A DNA stretch of 15,731 bases from contig JABJCS010000772.1 in NCBI GenBank assembly GCA_018665505.1, positions 1-15,731 of the forward strand, read 5' to 3'. Position 1 is the first letter of the stretch. Each line of letters begins with the position of its first letter. Under the pieces are notes generated by a model. The model was not told where the DNA came from. It made no database searches and saw only the letters and a program-made list of their open reading frames with translations. A program made the translations under genes and the position numbers. Shown in pieces: positions 1 to 7,085 of this stretch. Origin of the DNA: Alphaproteobacteria bacterium (GTDB lineage Bacteria > Pseudomonadota > Alphaproteobacteria > UBA8366).

Positions 1-625
1 AATCGACATGCAGCATGCGAGCAACACCGCAATGCTCGACGATATCGCGGGCCGCCGCCATCACCACGGTCGGAACGCCATTTTCTTCCAGGTAGCGCGA
101 TACCAGACTCACGGTCTGGTGGCACACGGGTCAGACAGGAACCATGACGGCGATATCAGCACCGTCTTCGCGCAAGCGCCTCAACACTTCGGGCGCGTCA
201 CGTTCCATCGTACGGCGTTGGCTATAGGCATTGTAAACGCCGATAAATCGTTCGGTCAGGCCCGCAATTCGACCACTCTCAACAGCTTCATGAAGACGGG
301 CCGCGGGAAAGAACGCATTGATGTCTTCCAGGGTCGTCGCGTGCTTGTCGTAACTATGAGACGCGCTGAACAATCGATCCTCAGGGGTGCTCGATGGAAT
401 GGAATACACCCCACCGACATTTCCCATTTGATTTTCGTCCTCAGACAACTCGATATCCCGCACCTCTACCTCACCCGTCGATACGAGGGCAATTCGGCTT
501 TCCGCGAGCGGTTTCGCGACGGGGGTAAATGGCGCATCTTCGAAATGTGCCCATTTGTAAGGCTTCTCATAGCCCTGACTGCGGTAATATTCCCGCGTCT
601 TATCAATGTAACGGACGTATGTCAT
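1..625 (-). CDS. Selenoprotein, glycine/sarcosine/betaine/D-proline reductase component B-like (partial, UGA = Sec165)
   Basis: The reading frame opens at an ATG at 625, preceded by AGGAGAG with 9 nt spacing, and meets UGA at 131-133. It then continues open to the left edge, so 208 codons are visible and the C-terminus is missing. Around the UGA the protein reads MVPV-U-P-VCHQTVSL, a UxxC redox motif (Sec165, Cys168), followed by a conserved-looking tail (RYLEENGVPTVVMAAARDIV). Upstream landmarks of this family are visible: KPLAESRIALVSTGEV, SHSYDK and EDINAFFPAARL. In the anaerobic relatives GrdB and PrdB a selenocysteine attacks the substrate in reductive C-N bond cleavage. The role of the short proteobacterial homologues is not established, and many carry Cys at the Sec position. 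No signal peptide is seen, so it is probably cytoplasmic. A SECIS-like hairpin directly follows the UGA. Family assignment and Sec reading are strong; the substrate is unknown. Confidence 0.9.
102..120 (-). promoter_or_regulatory. Bacterial SECIS element of the component B-like selenoprotein
   Basis: Read on the minus strand, ACCAGAC pairs perfectly with GUCUGGU (7 bp) around a 5-nt loop CGUGA. The loop begins 17 nt after the UGA at 131-133, and its second base is G. This matches the accepted bacterial SECIS description: apical loop about 16-37 nt after the UGA, loop of 3-14 nt, and a G within its first two bases. SelB with Sec-tRNA would bind here. The hairpin lies within the coding sequence (codons for HQTVSLV), so it is also under protein constraint. 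Confidence 0.85.
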
Positions 626-807
626 CGTCTGAGTCTCTCCTATTCTGGCCGGTTAACTATAGCCGATAATGCCAATACACATATAGCTCATAGCCGGATT
701 GTCGCAGGCGGTATCACCACGATATGATGGAGGCCGCTTTCATCCAAGGTCGCCGACCCGTGAATATCGAATCGTATCGCTACCTAAGAGAATGGTTCGC
801 CCCCCGA

Positions 808-969
808 ATGAAGAGCGTCACTCGACTGTCTAGTGATACGGCGGGAGCAACTTCCATCGAGTACGCGCTCATCGCCAGCGTCGTCAGCATCGTCATCGCC
901 GGCGTCGTCCTTCTGCTCGGCGATCAGGTCCTGGCCCTTTATCAGCAAATCGCAGCCGCATTCGGCTGA
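808..969 (+). CDS. Flp/Fap-type pilin (class III prepilin)
   Basis: A small pilin with the prepilin landmark G-ATSIEYALIA, where a TadV-type peptidase would cut after the Gly. It is followed by a hydrophobic helix (ASVVSIVIAGVVLLLG) and a short polar tail. The conserved Glu five residues after the cut and the following Tyr are present. From the ATG at 808 the product is 53 residues with a 12-14 residue leader, the usual size for Flp pilins. The frame is open from an ATG at 724, which would give 81 residues with an unusually long leader; neither start has a convincing Shine-Dalgarno. Assembly needs the Tad secretion genes (cpaA-F, tadV), none of which are nearby, so this is an orphan pilin copy. 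It sits between two selenoprotein genes on the other strand and ends 6 nt from the stop of the second one. Confidence 0.85.
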   Translation: MKSVTRLSSDTAGATSIEYALIASVVSIVIAGVVLLLGDQVLALYQQIAAAFG

Positions 970-987
970 TAATTTTTATATCGGCCG
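963..987. terminator. Hairpin spanning the stop codons of the pilin and the redoxin selenoprotein (possible terminator)
   Basis: On the plus strand, CGGCTGATA pairs with TATCGGCCG (9 bp with one G-U pair) around the 7-nt loop ATTTTTA. The arms contain the pilin TGA, and the loop region contains the TAA of the convergent selenoprotein gene. No U-tract follows on either strand, so it is not a textbook intrinsic terminator. It may protect or end both converging transcripts. Confidence 0.3.
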
Positions 988-2133
988 GCGGGAAGGCGGC
1001 TTTCTTTCCAACAACCGCTTCCAGTGAGGCGTCCCATCGTAATTGCCTTCGCGTTGACCGTGACCTTGATGGATCGGGATAGCGGGCACTTCCGTCACGT
1101 CGAGCGCGGCTTCCAGCGTAAACTTTTCCGTTCGCGGCAGGAGACAGGTTTCATCATCGCAAGCCTGGTACCGCACGGTCACCTCGACCGGTATTGACTC
1201 CCGATCCAACGGCGCAACTTCAGTCGCCAATTCGCTCGCCGCGTAAATCGGGACACGAATATCGACGATCCCGCTCCAAACCTGCAGCGTCACCCCCGTC
1301 CCCGCGAGGGTCAATGGTGCGGAGGGCGGCAAGACCGGCGCTTCCACGATGAGGCCGGGTGGACCATCCACTGTCACTTCCGTTGCAACCATGCCGGCCG
1401 GTACCGGCGCACCATAAATGTGCAGCCCCTCGGCAAGGTCGAACCTTACAAGAACCTCACGCACGATACCTTGGCGCAGATTGCCACTCCCGCCATGGAT
1501 CGTTGCGGTCAATTTGAGATCGTCATCGCCGCCGCGTGCAATCGGTGCGGCCTCATCTATCGCGATATTGCCGGTGGCGGCTGCAATCAGCATTTCAGCA
1601 CTGTCGCGTTTCTTGTAGGTGCCGTGAAAATACTTCGCGACGACCTTCCCCTCTTCATCCGTCACGTAGACACCCGGATAGGGAATGCCGCAGAAGAATC
1701 CGTCTTCCGGCGCCACCTGATCGTTCAAAATGCCATAGGCATTAATCACTTCAGAATCGATATCCGACAACAGAGTGTATGGAATGTTCTGCTTTTCCCC
1801 GAATTCCGCCAACACTTCCTGATCGTCATAGGAAATCGCGTAGACTTTTATACCCGCGTCTTCGAACCTCTTAAATGAATCGCGCAGCTCCCCGAGCTGC
1901 GTCCAACAAGGGGGTCACCAGACGGCAGATCGATAGAATACCACAACCGATTTCGACTGGTCCCGATCGGCATGGAAATTGACGATCCGGCCCGTGGCGT
2001 CCGGTAGCTTAAAATCAGGTAACCGGTCCCCGACTTCCGGCCCTGTCGAGTGCCCATCCGGCAGGCCTGAGCGAATGGGATGACCCAATTCGACCGGCGC
2101 ATCGAAGCCGTATTCGTCCCGATTGAGTGCCAT
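976..2133 (-). CDS. Selenoprotein: redoxin (WUPPC) fused to a DsbD N-terminal-like domain (UGA = Sec73)
   Basis: The ATG at 2133 has GGGGAG-AAGG just upstream. The frame runs to UGA at 1915-1917 and resumes without shift to TAA at 976, giving 385 residues. The text across the UGA is VVVFYRSAVW-U-PPCWTQL, the active-site strand-turn-helix of the AhpC/TSA-thioredoxin fold, with Sec73 replacing the usual first Cys and Cys76 as resolving residue. The thioredoxin-like domain spans about residues 27-165 (strand AGIKVYAISYD, then YPGVYVTDEEGKVVAKY). Residues about 190-360 resemble the periplasmic alpha domain of DsbD: EGLHIYG, then VTVRYQACDDETCLLPRTE with Cys325 and Cys330. No signal peptide or membrane segment is seen, so it is probably cytoplasmic. 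It likely acts as a thiol peroxidase or thiol-disulfide reductase; the substrate is unknown. If UGA were a stop, the 72-residue product would lack the whole active site. Confidence 0.9.
1883..1901 (-). promoter_or_regulatory. Bacterial SECIS element of the redoxin selenoprotein
   Basis: On the minus strand, CGCAGCUC pairs perfectly with GAGCUGCG (8 bp) around the loop GGG. The loop starts 21 nt after the UGA at 1915-1917 and begins with G, meeting the bacterial SECIS criteria for distance, loop size and G position. It encodes part of TQLGELR, just after the PPCW segment. It is unlike the first SECIS in sequence but alike in architecture, as expected of these elements. Confidence 0.85.
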
Positions 2134-2140
2134 CTACCTT

Positions 2141-2176
2141 CTCCCCTATAATTCGTTCCTTACTCATATAGGAGAG
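2141..2176 (-). promoter_or_regulatory. Inverted repeat that can sequester the ribosome binding site of the redoxin selenoprotein
   Basis: On the minus strand, CUCUCCUAUA (2176-2167) and UAUAGGGGAG (2150-2141) form a 10-bp pairing with a single U-G wobble across a 16-nt spacer. The 3' arm contains GGGGAG, part of the Shine-Dalgarno of the selenoprotein gene starting at 2133; the adjacent AAGG stays free. If the transcript begins upstream of 2176, this hairpin could lower translation. As DNA it could equally be an operator between the divergent selenoprotein and glpK genes. Pairing is seen; function is inferred. Confidence 0.4.
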
Positions 2177-2233
2177 GACTGCAGATTACGAAGTGGCCTT
2201 GCAGGCATCAGGATTTGTTATCATATCTAGACC

Positions 2234-3730
2234 ATGACCACTGACCATCTCCTCGCCATCGATCAGGGCACGACGAGCAGCCGGGCGATGATCTTCGACA
2301 AAGCAGGCGCTGTGGTCGCGACGGCGCAGCGTGAGTTCCCGCAAATCTATCCACATCAAGGTTGGGTCGAGCATGACCCAGAAACAATCTGGCAAGATTG
2401 TCTGGCAACATGCGTGGCCGCGCTCGAACAAGCCAACCTGACATCACAGTCAATCGCGGGCATTGGAATTACCAACCAACGCGAGACAACCGTCTTGTGG
2501 GACCGCAAGACGGGTCAACCGATATACAATGCCATCGTTTGGCAAGACAGACGTACGTCCGACCTTTGCGAACGTCTTCGCGGGCAGGGGTTGGAACCTC
2601 AAATCACGGGGAAAACCGGTCTCCTGCTCGATCCCTATTTCTCGGCAACGAAGATTGCGTGGCTGCTCGAACACGTCGACGGCGCGCGGGCGAAGGCAGA
2701 GGCAGGCGAACTGGCATTCGGCACGATCGATTGTTTTCTTGTCTGGCGTCTGACGGCAGGCAAAAGCCATGTAACCGATGCAACGAACGCCAGCCGCACC
2801 ATGCTGTTCAATATCCATACCCAAGATTGGGATGACGGATTGCTCGAGATATTCGACATCCCTCGCAGCCTCCTGCCGGTTGTGTCGGACAATGCGGCGG
2901 AGTTTGGCGAGACGGAGAGCGCCTTGTTTGGCGGGCCAATCCCGATACGCGGGATGGCGGGCGATCAACAAGCGGCCGCGATCGGACAAGCATGTCTCTC
3001 ACCTGGCATGATCAAAAGCACATACGGCACTGGATGTTTCGCCCTGCTGAATACGGGAGAGACACCAGTACGCTCCGAGCACAAGCTTCTCACCACAACT
3101 GCCTATCGGTTTGACGGCACCGCGCATTACGCGCTTGAGGGCAGTATCTTCATAGCCGGGGCGGCCGTGCAATGGCTGCGCGATGGTCTCGGTATCATCC
3201 AAGACGCGGCGGAAACAGAGGCGCTGGCGACCGCCGCCGATCCGGAAAGCAGCGTCTATTTGGTGCCAGCGTTTACGGGTCTCGGCGCACCTTATTGGGA
3301 TAGCACTGCGCGCGCAAGCATCCACGGTCTGACCCGAAACGCCGGGAAAGCAGAGATCGCGCGCGCGACCCTCGAAGCCATTGGATTTCAGACACGTGAC
3401 CTGTTCGAAGCCATGGCTGCCGACGGTGCCGCACCGCCGACGGCCTTGCGCGTGGACGGCGGCCTCACGCGAAACGCCTGGGCCATGCAATTCTTGGCCG
3501 ACACCTTGTCGATCCCGGTCGAACGCCCGGTCATCACCGAGACGACGGCGCTCGGCGCGGCCTATTTGGCTGGGCTGCAAGCTGGCGTGTACGCGGACAC
3601 CGCCGAAATCGGCGAAAATTGGGAAAGGGATATGGTATTCGAGCCACGTATGGGCGAGAAAGAACGCAGCGCACGGTATGCCGGATGGCAGGATGCGGTC
3701 GCAAGGACGCGTACGACAACAAACGAATAG
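2234..3730 (+). CDS. glpK: Glycerol kinase
   Basis: ATP-dependent phosphorylation of glycerol to sn-glycerol 3-phosphate in the cytoplasm, the entry step of glycerol use. At 498 residues it has the normal family length. The FGGY-kinase landmarks are in order: the N-terminal phosphate-binding loop DQGTTSSRA with Asp10, [11 protein letters not shown], the glycerol-binding [10 protein letters not shown], the GMAGDQQAA segment with the likely catalytic base Asp244, the adenosine-loop region STYGTGCF, and the C-terminal signature RVDGGLTRN and [12 protein letters not shown]. The start at 2234 has no strong Shine-Dalgarno but is exactly where family members begin. The upstream 100 bp is shared with the divergent selenoprotein gene. 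It lies in the same direction as the antiporter and GDPD genes, with glpD convergent beyond them, so the glycerol pathway is local but split between strands. Nothing looks degraded. Confidence 0.97.
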   Translation: MTTDHLLAIDQGTTSSRAMIFDKAGAVVATAQREFPQIYPHQGWVEHDPETIWQDCLATCVAALEQANLTSQSIAGIGITNQRETTVLWDRKTGQPIYNAIVWQDRRTSDLCERLRGQGLEPQITGKTGLLLDPYFSATKIAWLLEHVDGARAKAEAGELAFGTIDCFLVWRLTAGKSHVTDATNASRTMLFNIHTQDWDDGLLEIFDIPRSLLPVVSDNAAEFGETESALFGGPIPIRGMAGDQQAAAIGQACLSPGMIKSTYGTGCFALLNTGETPVRSEHKLLTTTAYRFDGTAHYALEGSIFIAGAAVQWLRDGLGIIQDAAETEALATAADPESSVYLVPAFTGLGAPYWDSTARASIHGLTRNAGKAEIARATLEAIGFQTRDLFEAMAADGAAPPTALRVDGGLTRNAWAMQFLADTLSIPVERPVITETTALGAAYLAGLQAGVYADTAEIGENWERDMVFEPRMGEKERSARYAGWQDAVARTRTTTNE

Positions 3731-3797
3731 CATGAACATACCAGGACGATCTGACGATTAACTTCATTCGTAGTTAAAACGAGATGCCAAATTTAAT

Positions 3798-4763
3798 ATG
3801 GACATAATTTACTTCCTTTCGGGTCTCGTCATTCTTGGATTTGCTGGCGAAGCCACACTGCGTGGTGCTGTCGGATTGGCCCATCGCTTGGATATCTCCC
3901 CCGCGGTCATCGGGTTGACCGTGGTCGGGTTCGGCACGTCCTTGCCGGAGCTCGTCGTCTGCGTCCAAGCCGCCCTCGACGGTAAACCTGACTTGGCGAT
4001 CGGCAACATCGTCGGCAGCAATATCGCTAATACTCTCCTCATTCTGGGGGTTGGCGCGTTGATATTCCCCCTCGTCTGCGACCCCCGTTCCGTCCGCCGC
4101 GACGGCATGGCGATGGTGCTTGCGACGGTGTTCTGCGTCGTATTGGCCGTTCTCGGTGAAATTCGCCCCTGGATCGGTATCGCGATGGTGGTCACGCTCG
4201 TGACCTATTTAGGCTGGTCGTTCAAACACGACCGCGCCGCGCCCGATGCCGCGACGGAATTGCACGAAAAAGAAGCCGAAGATTTACCCGAAGCGCCGGC
4301 TCGGGTCAGCGTTAACCTGATCTATATCATCATCGGACTGGTTGGATTGACCGGCGGCGCCGCCCTACTGATCGACGGTGCCACTGGCATCGCCCGGGGG
4401 TTCGGCATTCCCGAATCAATTATCGGTCTCACCATGATTGCTCTCGGCACGTCGTTACCTGAATTATTCGCCACCGTCATTGCCGCGTTGCGTCGACACG
4501 GAGATGTGGCGATTGGAAACGTGCTTGGCAGCAATCTTTTCAATATATTGGGTACATTGGGTGCGACGGCCGCGATCGAGCCACTAACCTTCGCGGCGGA
4601 CATACGCAGTATTGACGTTTGGGTCATGCTGGGCGTGACAGTCGTGGCGCTACCGCTCATGATTACGGGATGGCGTGTTTCTCGCGTCGAAGGGGCCTTT
4701 CTATTGTGCGCGTACGTCGTGTACGTTGGCAGTTTGACCGCTCGCGGCATCATTAACGTCTAA
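3798..4763 (+). CDS. Sodium/calcium exchanger-family antiporter (YrbG/CaxA-like)
   Basis: An inner-membrane cation antiporter of 321 residues made of two homologous halves, the typical bacterial layout. Each half carries the alpha-repeat ion-binding motif: GTSLPELV at about 46-53 (Glu51) and GTSLPELF at about 217-224 (Glu222). Each is followed by a GNIVGSNIANTLLILG or GNVLGSNLFNILGTLG segment. About ten hydrophobic segments are visible, with a charged cytoplasmic loop between the halves (residues about 142-170, rich in Glu, Asp and Lys). By family it exchanges Ca2+ for Na+ or H+, but the ion preference of this clade cannot be read from sequence. It lies 67 bp after glpK and 15 bp before the GDPD gene, so the three are probably co-transcribed. 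A functional link to glycerol use is not evident. Confidence 0.92.
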   Translation: MDIIYFLSGLVILGFAGEATLRGAVGLAHRLDISPAVIGLTVVGFGTSLPELVVCVQAALDGKPDLAIGNIVGSNIANTLLILGVGALIFPLVCDPRSVRRDGMAMVLATVFCVVLAVLGEIRPWIGIAMVVTLVTYLGWSFKHDRAAPDAATELHEKEAEDLPEAPARVSVNLIYIIIGLVGLTGGAALLIDGATGIARGFGIPESIIGLTMIALGTSLPELFATVIAALRRHGDVAIGNVLGSNLFNILGTLGATAAIEPLTFAADIRSIDVWVMLGVTVVALPLMITGWRVSRVEGAFLLCAYVVYVGSLTARGIINV

Positions 4764-4778
4764 GGGTTTGTAAAGAAA

Positions 4779-5528
4779 ATGGAATTTCCTGTCGCTCCAC
4801 CGCCACTCCTACCCAAAATTATCGGTCACCGAGGCGTGGCAGGACAAGCTCCGGAGAATACCCTCGCCGGGTTTCGGGCCGCCTCGCTCATCGGCCTCAC
4901 ATGGGTGGAATTCGACGTCATGCTGAGCGGAGACGGAAATCTCGTTCTGATTCACGACGAGACCGTGAATCGGACGACAAACGGCAAGGGCAGCGTCTCC
5001 GAATTGACACTCGAAGAATTGAAAAAACTCGACGCCGGCTCCAAGTTCGATCCGCGCTTTCGAAGACAACGCATCCCAACGATTTACGAAGCCACGGAGG
5101 CCATCTCCGGTTACGGCCTCAACGCCAATATCGAAATCAAACCGGCGAAAGGTCATGAGGGAGAGACCGGCTGGGCCTTAGGCCGCTATTTGGCGACGGA
5201 ATGGCCGACAAGCCTAATGGCGCCGATCATATCAAGTTTTTCGGCGGAAGCCCTGGAGTCCGTGGCCGTGGAAGCGCCCGGATTTCCACGAGCTCTCCTC
5301 GTCGATCGCGTGCCGCGCAATTGGCGAGCACAGACAAAGCGTCTCGGCTGCTCCCTTCTTCACTGCAACCAAGGTCACTTGCGTAAGGCGGAGGCCGAAA
5401 AAATCCGCGAGAGCGGACTTCATATCGTCTGCTATACCGTGAACAACGCCCGCAAGGCGCGGAACTTATGGGGTTGGGGCGTGAACGCTGTGATCAGCGA
5501 TCACCCGGATCGGCTTCTCGACATATAA
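4779..5528 (+). CDS. ugpQ: Cytoplasmic glycerophosphodiester phosphodiesterase
   Basis: Hydrolyses glycerophosphodiesters (deacylated phospholipid head groups) to glycerol 3-phosphate plus alcohol. The 249 residues have the UgpQ-like length and no signal peptide, so it is probably cytoplasmic. The GDPD catalytic set is complete: HRG at 17-19 with PENT at 25-28, metal ligands Glu44 and Asp46 in EFDV, and the second catalytic His59 in LIHDE. Later conserved segments NIEIKP, ISSFS, YTVN and VISDHPD are also present. It follows the antiporter by 15 bp. Its 3' end overlaps the 3' end of convergent glpD by 28 bp, and glpD is the enzyme that would use its product. No ugpBAEC transporter is in the window, so its substrate supply is unknown. 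Confidence 0.94.
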   Translation: MEFPVAPPPLLPKIIGHRGVAGQAPENTLAGFRAASLIGLTWVEFDVMLSGDGNLVLIHDETVNRTTNGKGSVSELTLEELKKLDAGSKFDPRFRRQRIPTIYEATEAISGYGLNANIEIKPAKGHEGETGWALGRYLATEWPTSLMAPIISSFSAEALESVAVEAPGFPRALLVDRVPRNWRAQTKRLGCSLLHCNQGHLRKAEAEKIRESGLHIVCYTVNNARKARNLWGWGVNAVISDHPDRLLDI

Positions 5529-7036
5529 TCGCGGAGCGACGCCGCGCCCTGCGCGTCGATCACGAGGCCGCATTTGGTCCTACGCCACAGAATGTCTTCC
5601 GGCTCCTGCGCCCATTCGTGTGACATCATCCAATCGACTTCGGCAGCGTAGAGACCGCCACCGAAATTCCAACCAAGGTCAGTCGGTTTGCGGGATGTGC
5701 CGATCAAGGCTCGGGCATGCGTGCCATGACGTCGCGCGACGCCACGGAGCCAGTCCTCTTCGAACTCCGGATAATCGTCCACCAACTCATCGGCGAAATA
5801 GGCGAAGTCGTCCATCTCGCCGCCTGGTAGCACGGCTTCCTCGGTCCAGGGGTCGCGCATATTTACAAAATTGGGCTGCAACCGCGACAATACGGTTTCC
5901 GCCAGTTTGCGCGCCGTCGTCACCTTTCCACCGAAAACACTAACAAGCGGCGCTTCGCCCTTCGGCGCATCGACTTCAAGAACATAATCCCGGGTAATCT
6001 GGCTCGGGTCGCCCGAACCATCATCATAAAGCGGGCGAACACCGGAAAAGCTCCACACTACGTCTTCCGGCGATATTTGTTTTTCAAAATACTGGTTCAA
6101 CGTATAGCAAAGATAGACTGATTCCGCTTCGTCAATGTGCGGCGGTTCGATCCTTCCATCTTCTTCGGCGTCCACCTCTACGTCCGTCGTCCCGATCAAG
6201 CTGAACACTCCTTCGAACGGCATAACGAAGACTACCCGACTATCGTCGGCTTGAAGGATATGGGCATGATCGCCGTCATAAAGGCGCGGGAGCACGATAT
6301 GACTACCCCGCACCAATTTCACTGATGTCGAGGTATTAGTACCCAGTACATTCGTCAGGACCGAAGAGACCCAGGGCCCCGCCGCATTGACGATTGCCCG
6401 TGCCCGCACTTCGAGGTTTTCATCTTCTCCCGTGTCGAGCTCGACCCGCCATCGATTGCCTTCCCGTCGCGCGCCGATGCAACGGGTGCGCGTGCAAATT
6501 TCAGCACCTCGGCGCGCCGCATCAACCGCGTTCAAGACGACGTAGCGGGCGTCATCGACCCAACAATCGGAATACACGAACCCATTTGCGAATTCGGTTT
6601 TCAACACTCCCCTATATTGCGTATCGGTGAGGTCGAGCGCGTTGCTTTTCGGTAAGGTTTGAAACCCACCGATACGGTCATACAACCAAAGTCCTAATTG
6701 TAGCATCCAGCGAGGTCGGCTATTCGGCCCGACCGGCAAGACAAAGCGCATCGGATGAATGAGATGATGAGCGTTCTGGCGCTGGATTTCCCGTTCCTTG
6801 AGCGATTCCCGGACCAACCGAAATTCACGCTGCTCGAGATATCGAAGACCGCCGTGGATAAGCTTGCTGCTGGCCGAGGATGTCGCGCTCGCAAGATCGT
6901 CTTGCTCGCAGAGCAATACCTTCAGACCGCGCCCCACCGCATCGCGGGCGATCCAAACACCGTTCACGCCGCGGGCGATCACAACGAGATCGTAGAATTG
7001 CCGCCGCTCTCGTTTCTCTGTCATATTTGCAGACAT
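5501..7036 (-). CDS. glpD: Aerobic glycerol-3-phosphate dehydrogenase (FAD, quinone-linked)
   Basis: Membrane-associated flavoprotein that oxidises glycerol 3-phosphate to dihydroxyacetone phosphate and passes electrons to quinone. The 511 residues are the normal length. Family segments are clear: ASATSSASSKLIHGGLRYLE (about 49-68), NAAGPW, LVRGSHIVLP, TDVEVD, FSGVRPLYDD and VFGGKVTTAR. The odd point is the N-terminal FAD-binding turn. Most relatives have VVIGGGINGAGIARD, but this protein reads VVIARGVNGVWIARD, so the first Gly is Ala and the last is Trp28. The rest of the FAD and substrate region looks intact. The start at 7036 is the longest; Met5 (7024) is an alternative, and neither has a strong Shine-Dalgarno. 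It is convergent with and overlaps the GDPD gene by 28 bp. Confidence 0.95.
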   Translation of the reverse strand: MSANMTEKRERRQFYDLVVIARGVNGVWIARDAVGRGLKVLLCEQDDLASATSSASSKLIHGGLRYLEQREFRLVRESLKEREIQRQNAHHLIHPMRFVLPVGPNSRPRWMLQLGLWLYDRIGGFQTLPKSNALDLTDTQYRGVLKTEFANGFVYSDCWVDDARYVVLNAVDAARRGAEICTRTRCIGARREGNRWRVELDTGEDENLEVRARAIVNAAGPWVSSVLTNVLGTNTSTSVKLVRGSHIVLPRLYDGDHAHILQADDSRVVFVMPFEGVFSLIGTTDVEVDAEEDGRIEPPHIDEAESVYLCYTLNQYFEKQISPEDVVWSFSGVRPLYDDGSGDPSQITRDYVLEVDAPKGEAPLVSVFGGKVTTARKLAETVLSRLQPNFVNMRDPWTEEAVLPGGEMDDFAYFADELVDDYPEFEEDWLRGVARRHGTHARALIGTSRKPTDLGWNFGGGLYAAEVDWMMSHEWAQEPEDILWRRTKCGLVIDAQGAASLRDYMSRSRSG

Positions 7037-7046
7037 AAGTCTTATG
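7034..7046. repeat. 13-bp palindrome covering the glpD start (possible operator)
   Basis: CATAAG-T-CTTATG is a perfect 6-bp inverted repeat around one base. Its left end is the complement of the glpD ATG, and its right end is an ATG in frame with the divergent HAD gene. It sits where promoters of the two divergent genes should overlap, so it could be a repressor site. With only 6-bp arms, chance is quite possible. Confidence 0.25.
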
Positions 7047-7085
7047 CTGCACTATGCCGCCGCATCCGGCAAAACCCTCTTTAGC

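Noticed and set aside
8..727. Long plus-strand open frame opposite the first selenoprotein gene
   Set aside because: It has no family resemblance and looks like a shadow of the minus-strand gene, which has clear homology, a ribosome site and family motifs.
724..807. Longer N-terminus for the Flp pilin
   Set aside because: It would give an 81-residue pilin with a leader of about 40 residues; Flp prepilin leaders are short, and the ATG at 808 fits better. Not fully excluded.
2167..2176. Plus-strand TATAGGAGAG as a ribosome binding site for an extra small gene
   Set aside because: No start codon at a usable distance and no coding frame follows before glpK; it is better explained as one arm of the inverted repeat.
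2999..3739. Long minus-strand open frame opposite glpK
   Set aside because: Antisense shadow of a well-conserved kinase; composition is irregular and no family is recognised.
5501..5503. UGA of glpD as another selenocysteine codon
   Set aside because: The frame after it encodes no Cys-containing or family-like sequence, the protein already has normal length, and no suitable hairpin context was noted.
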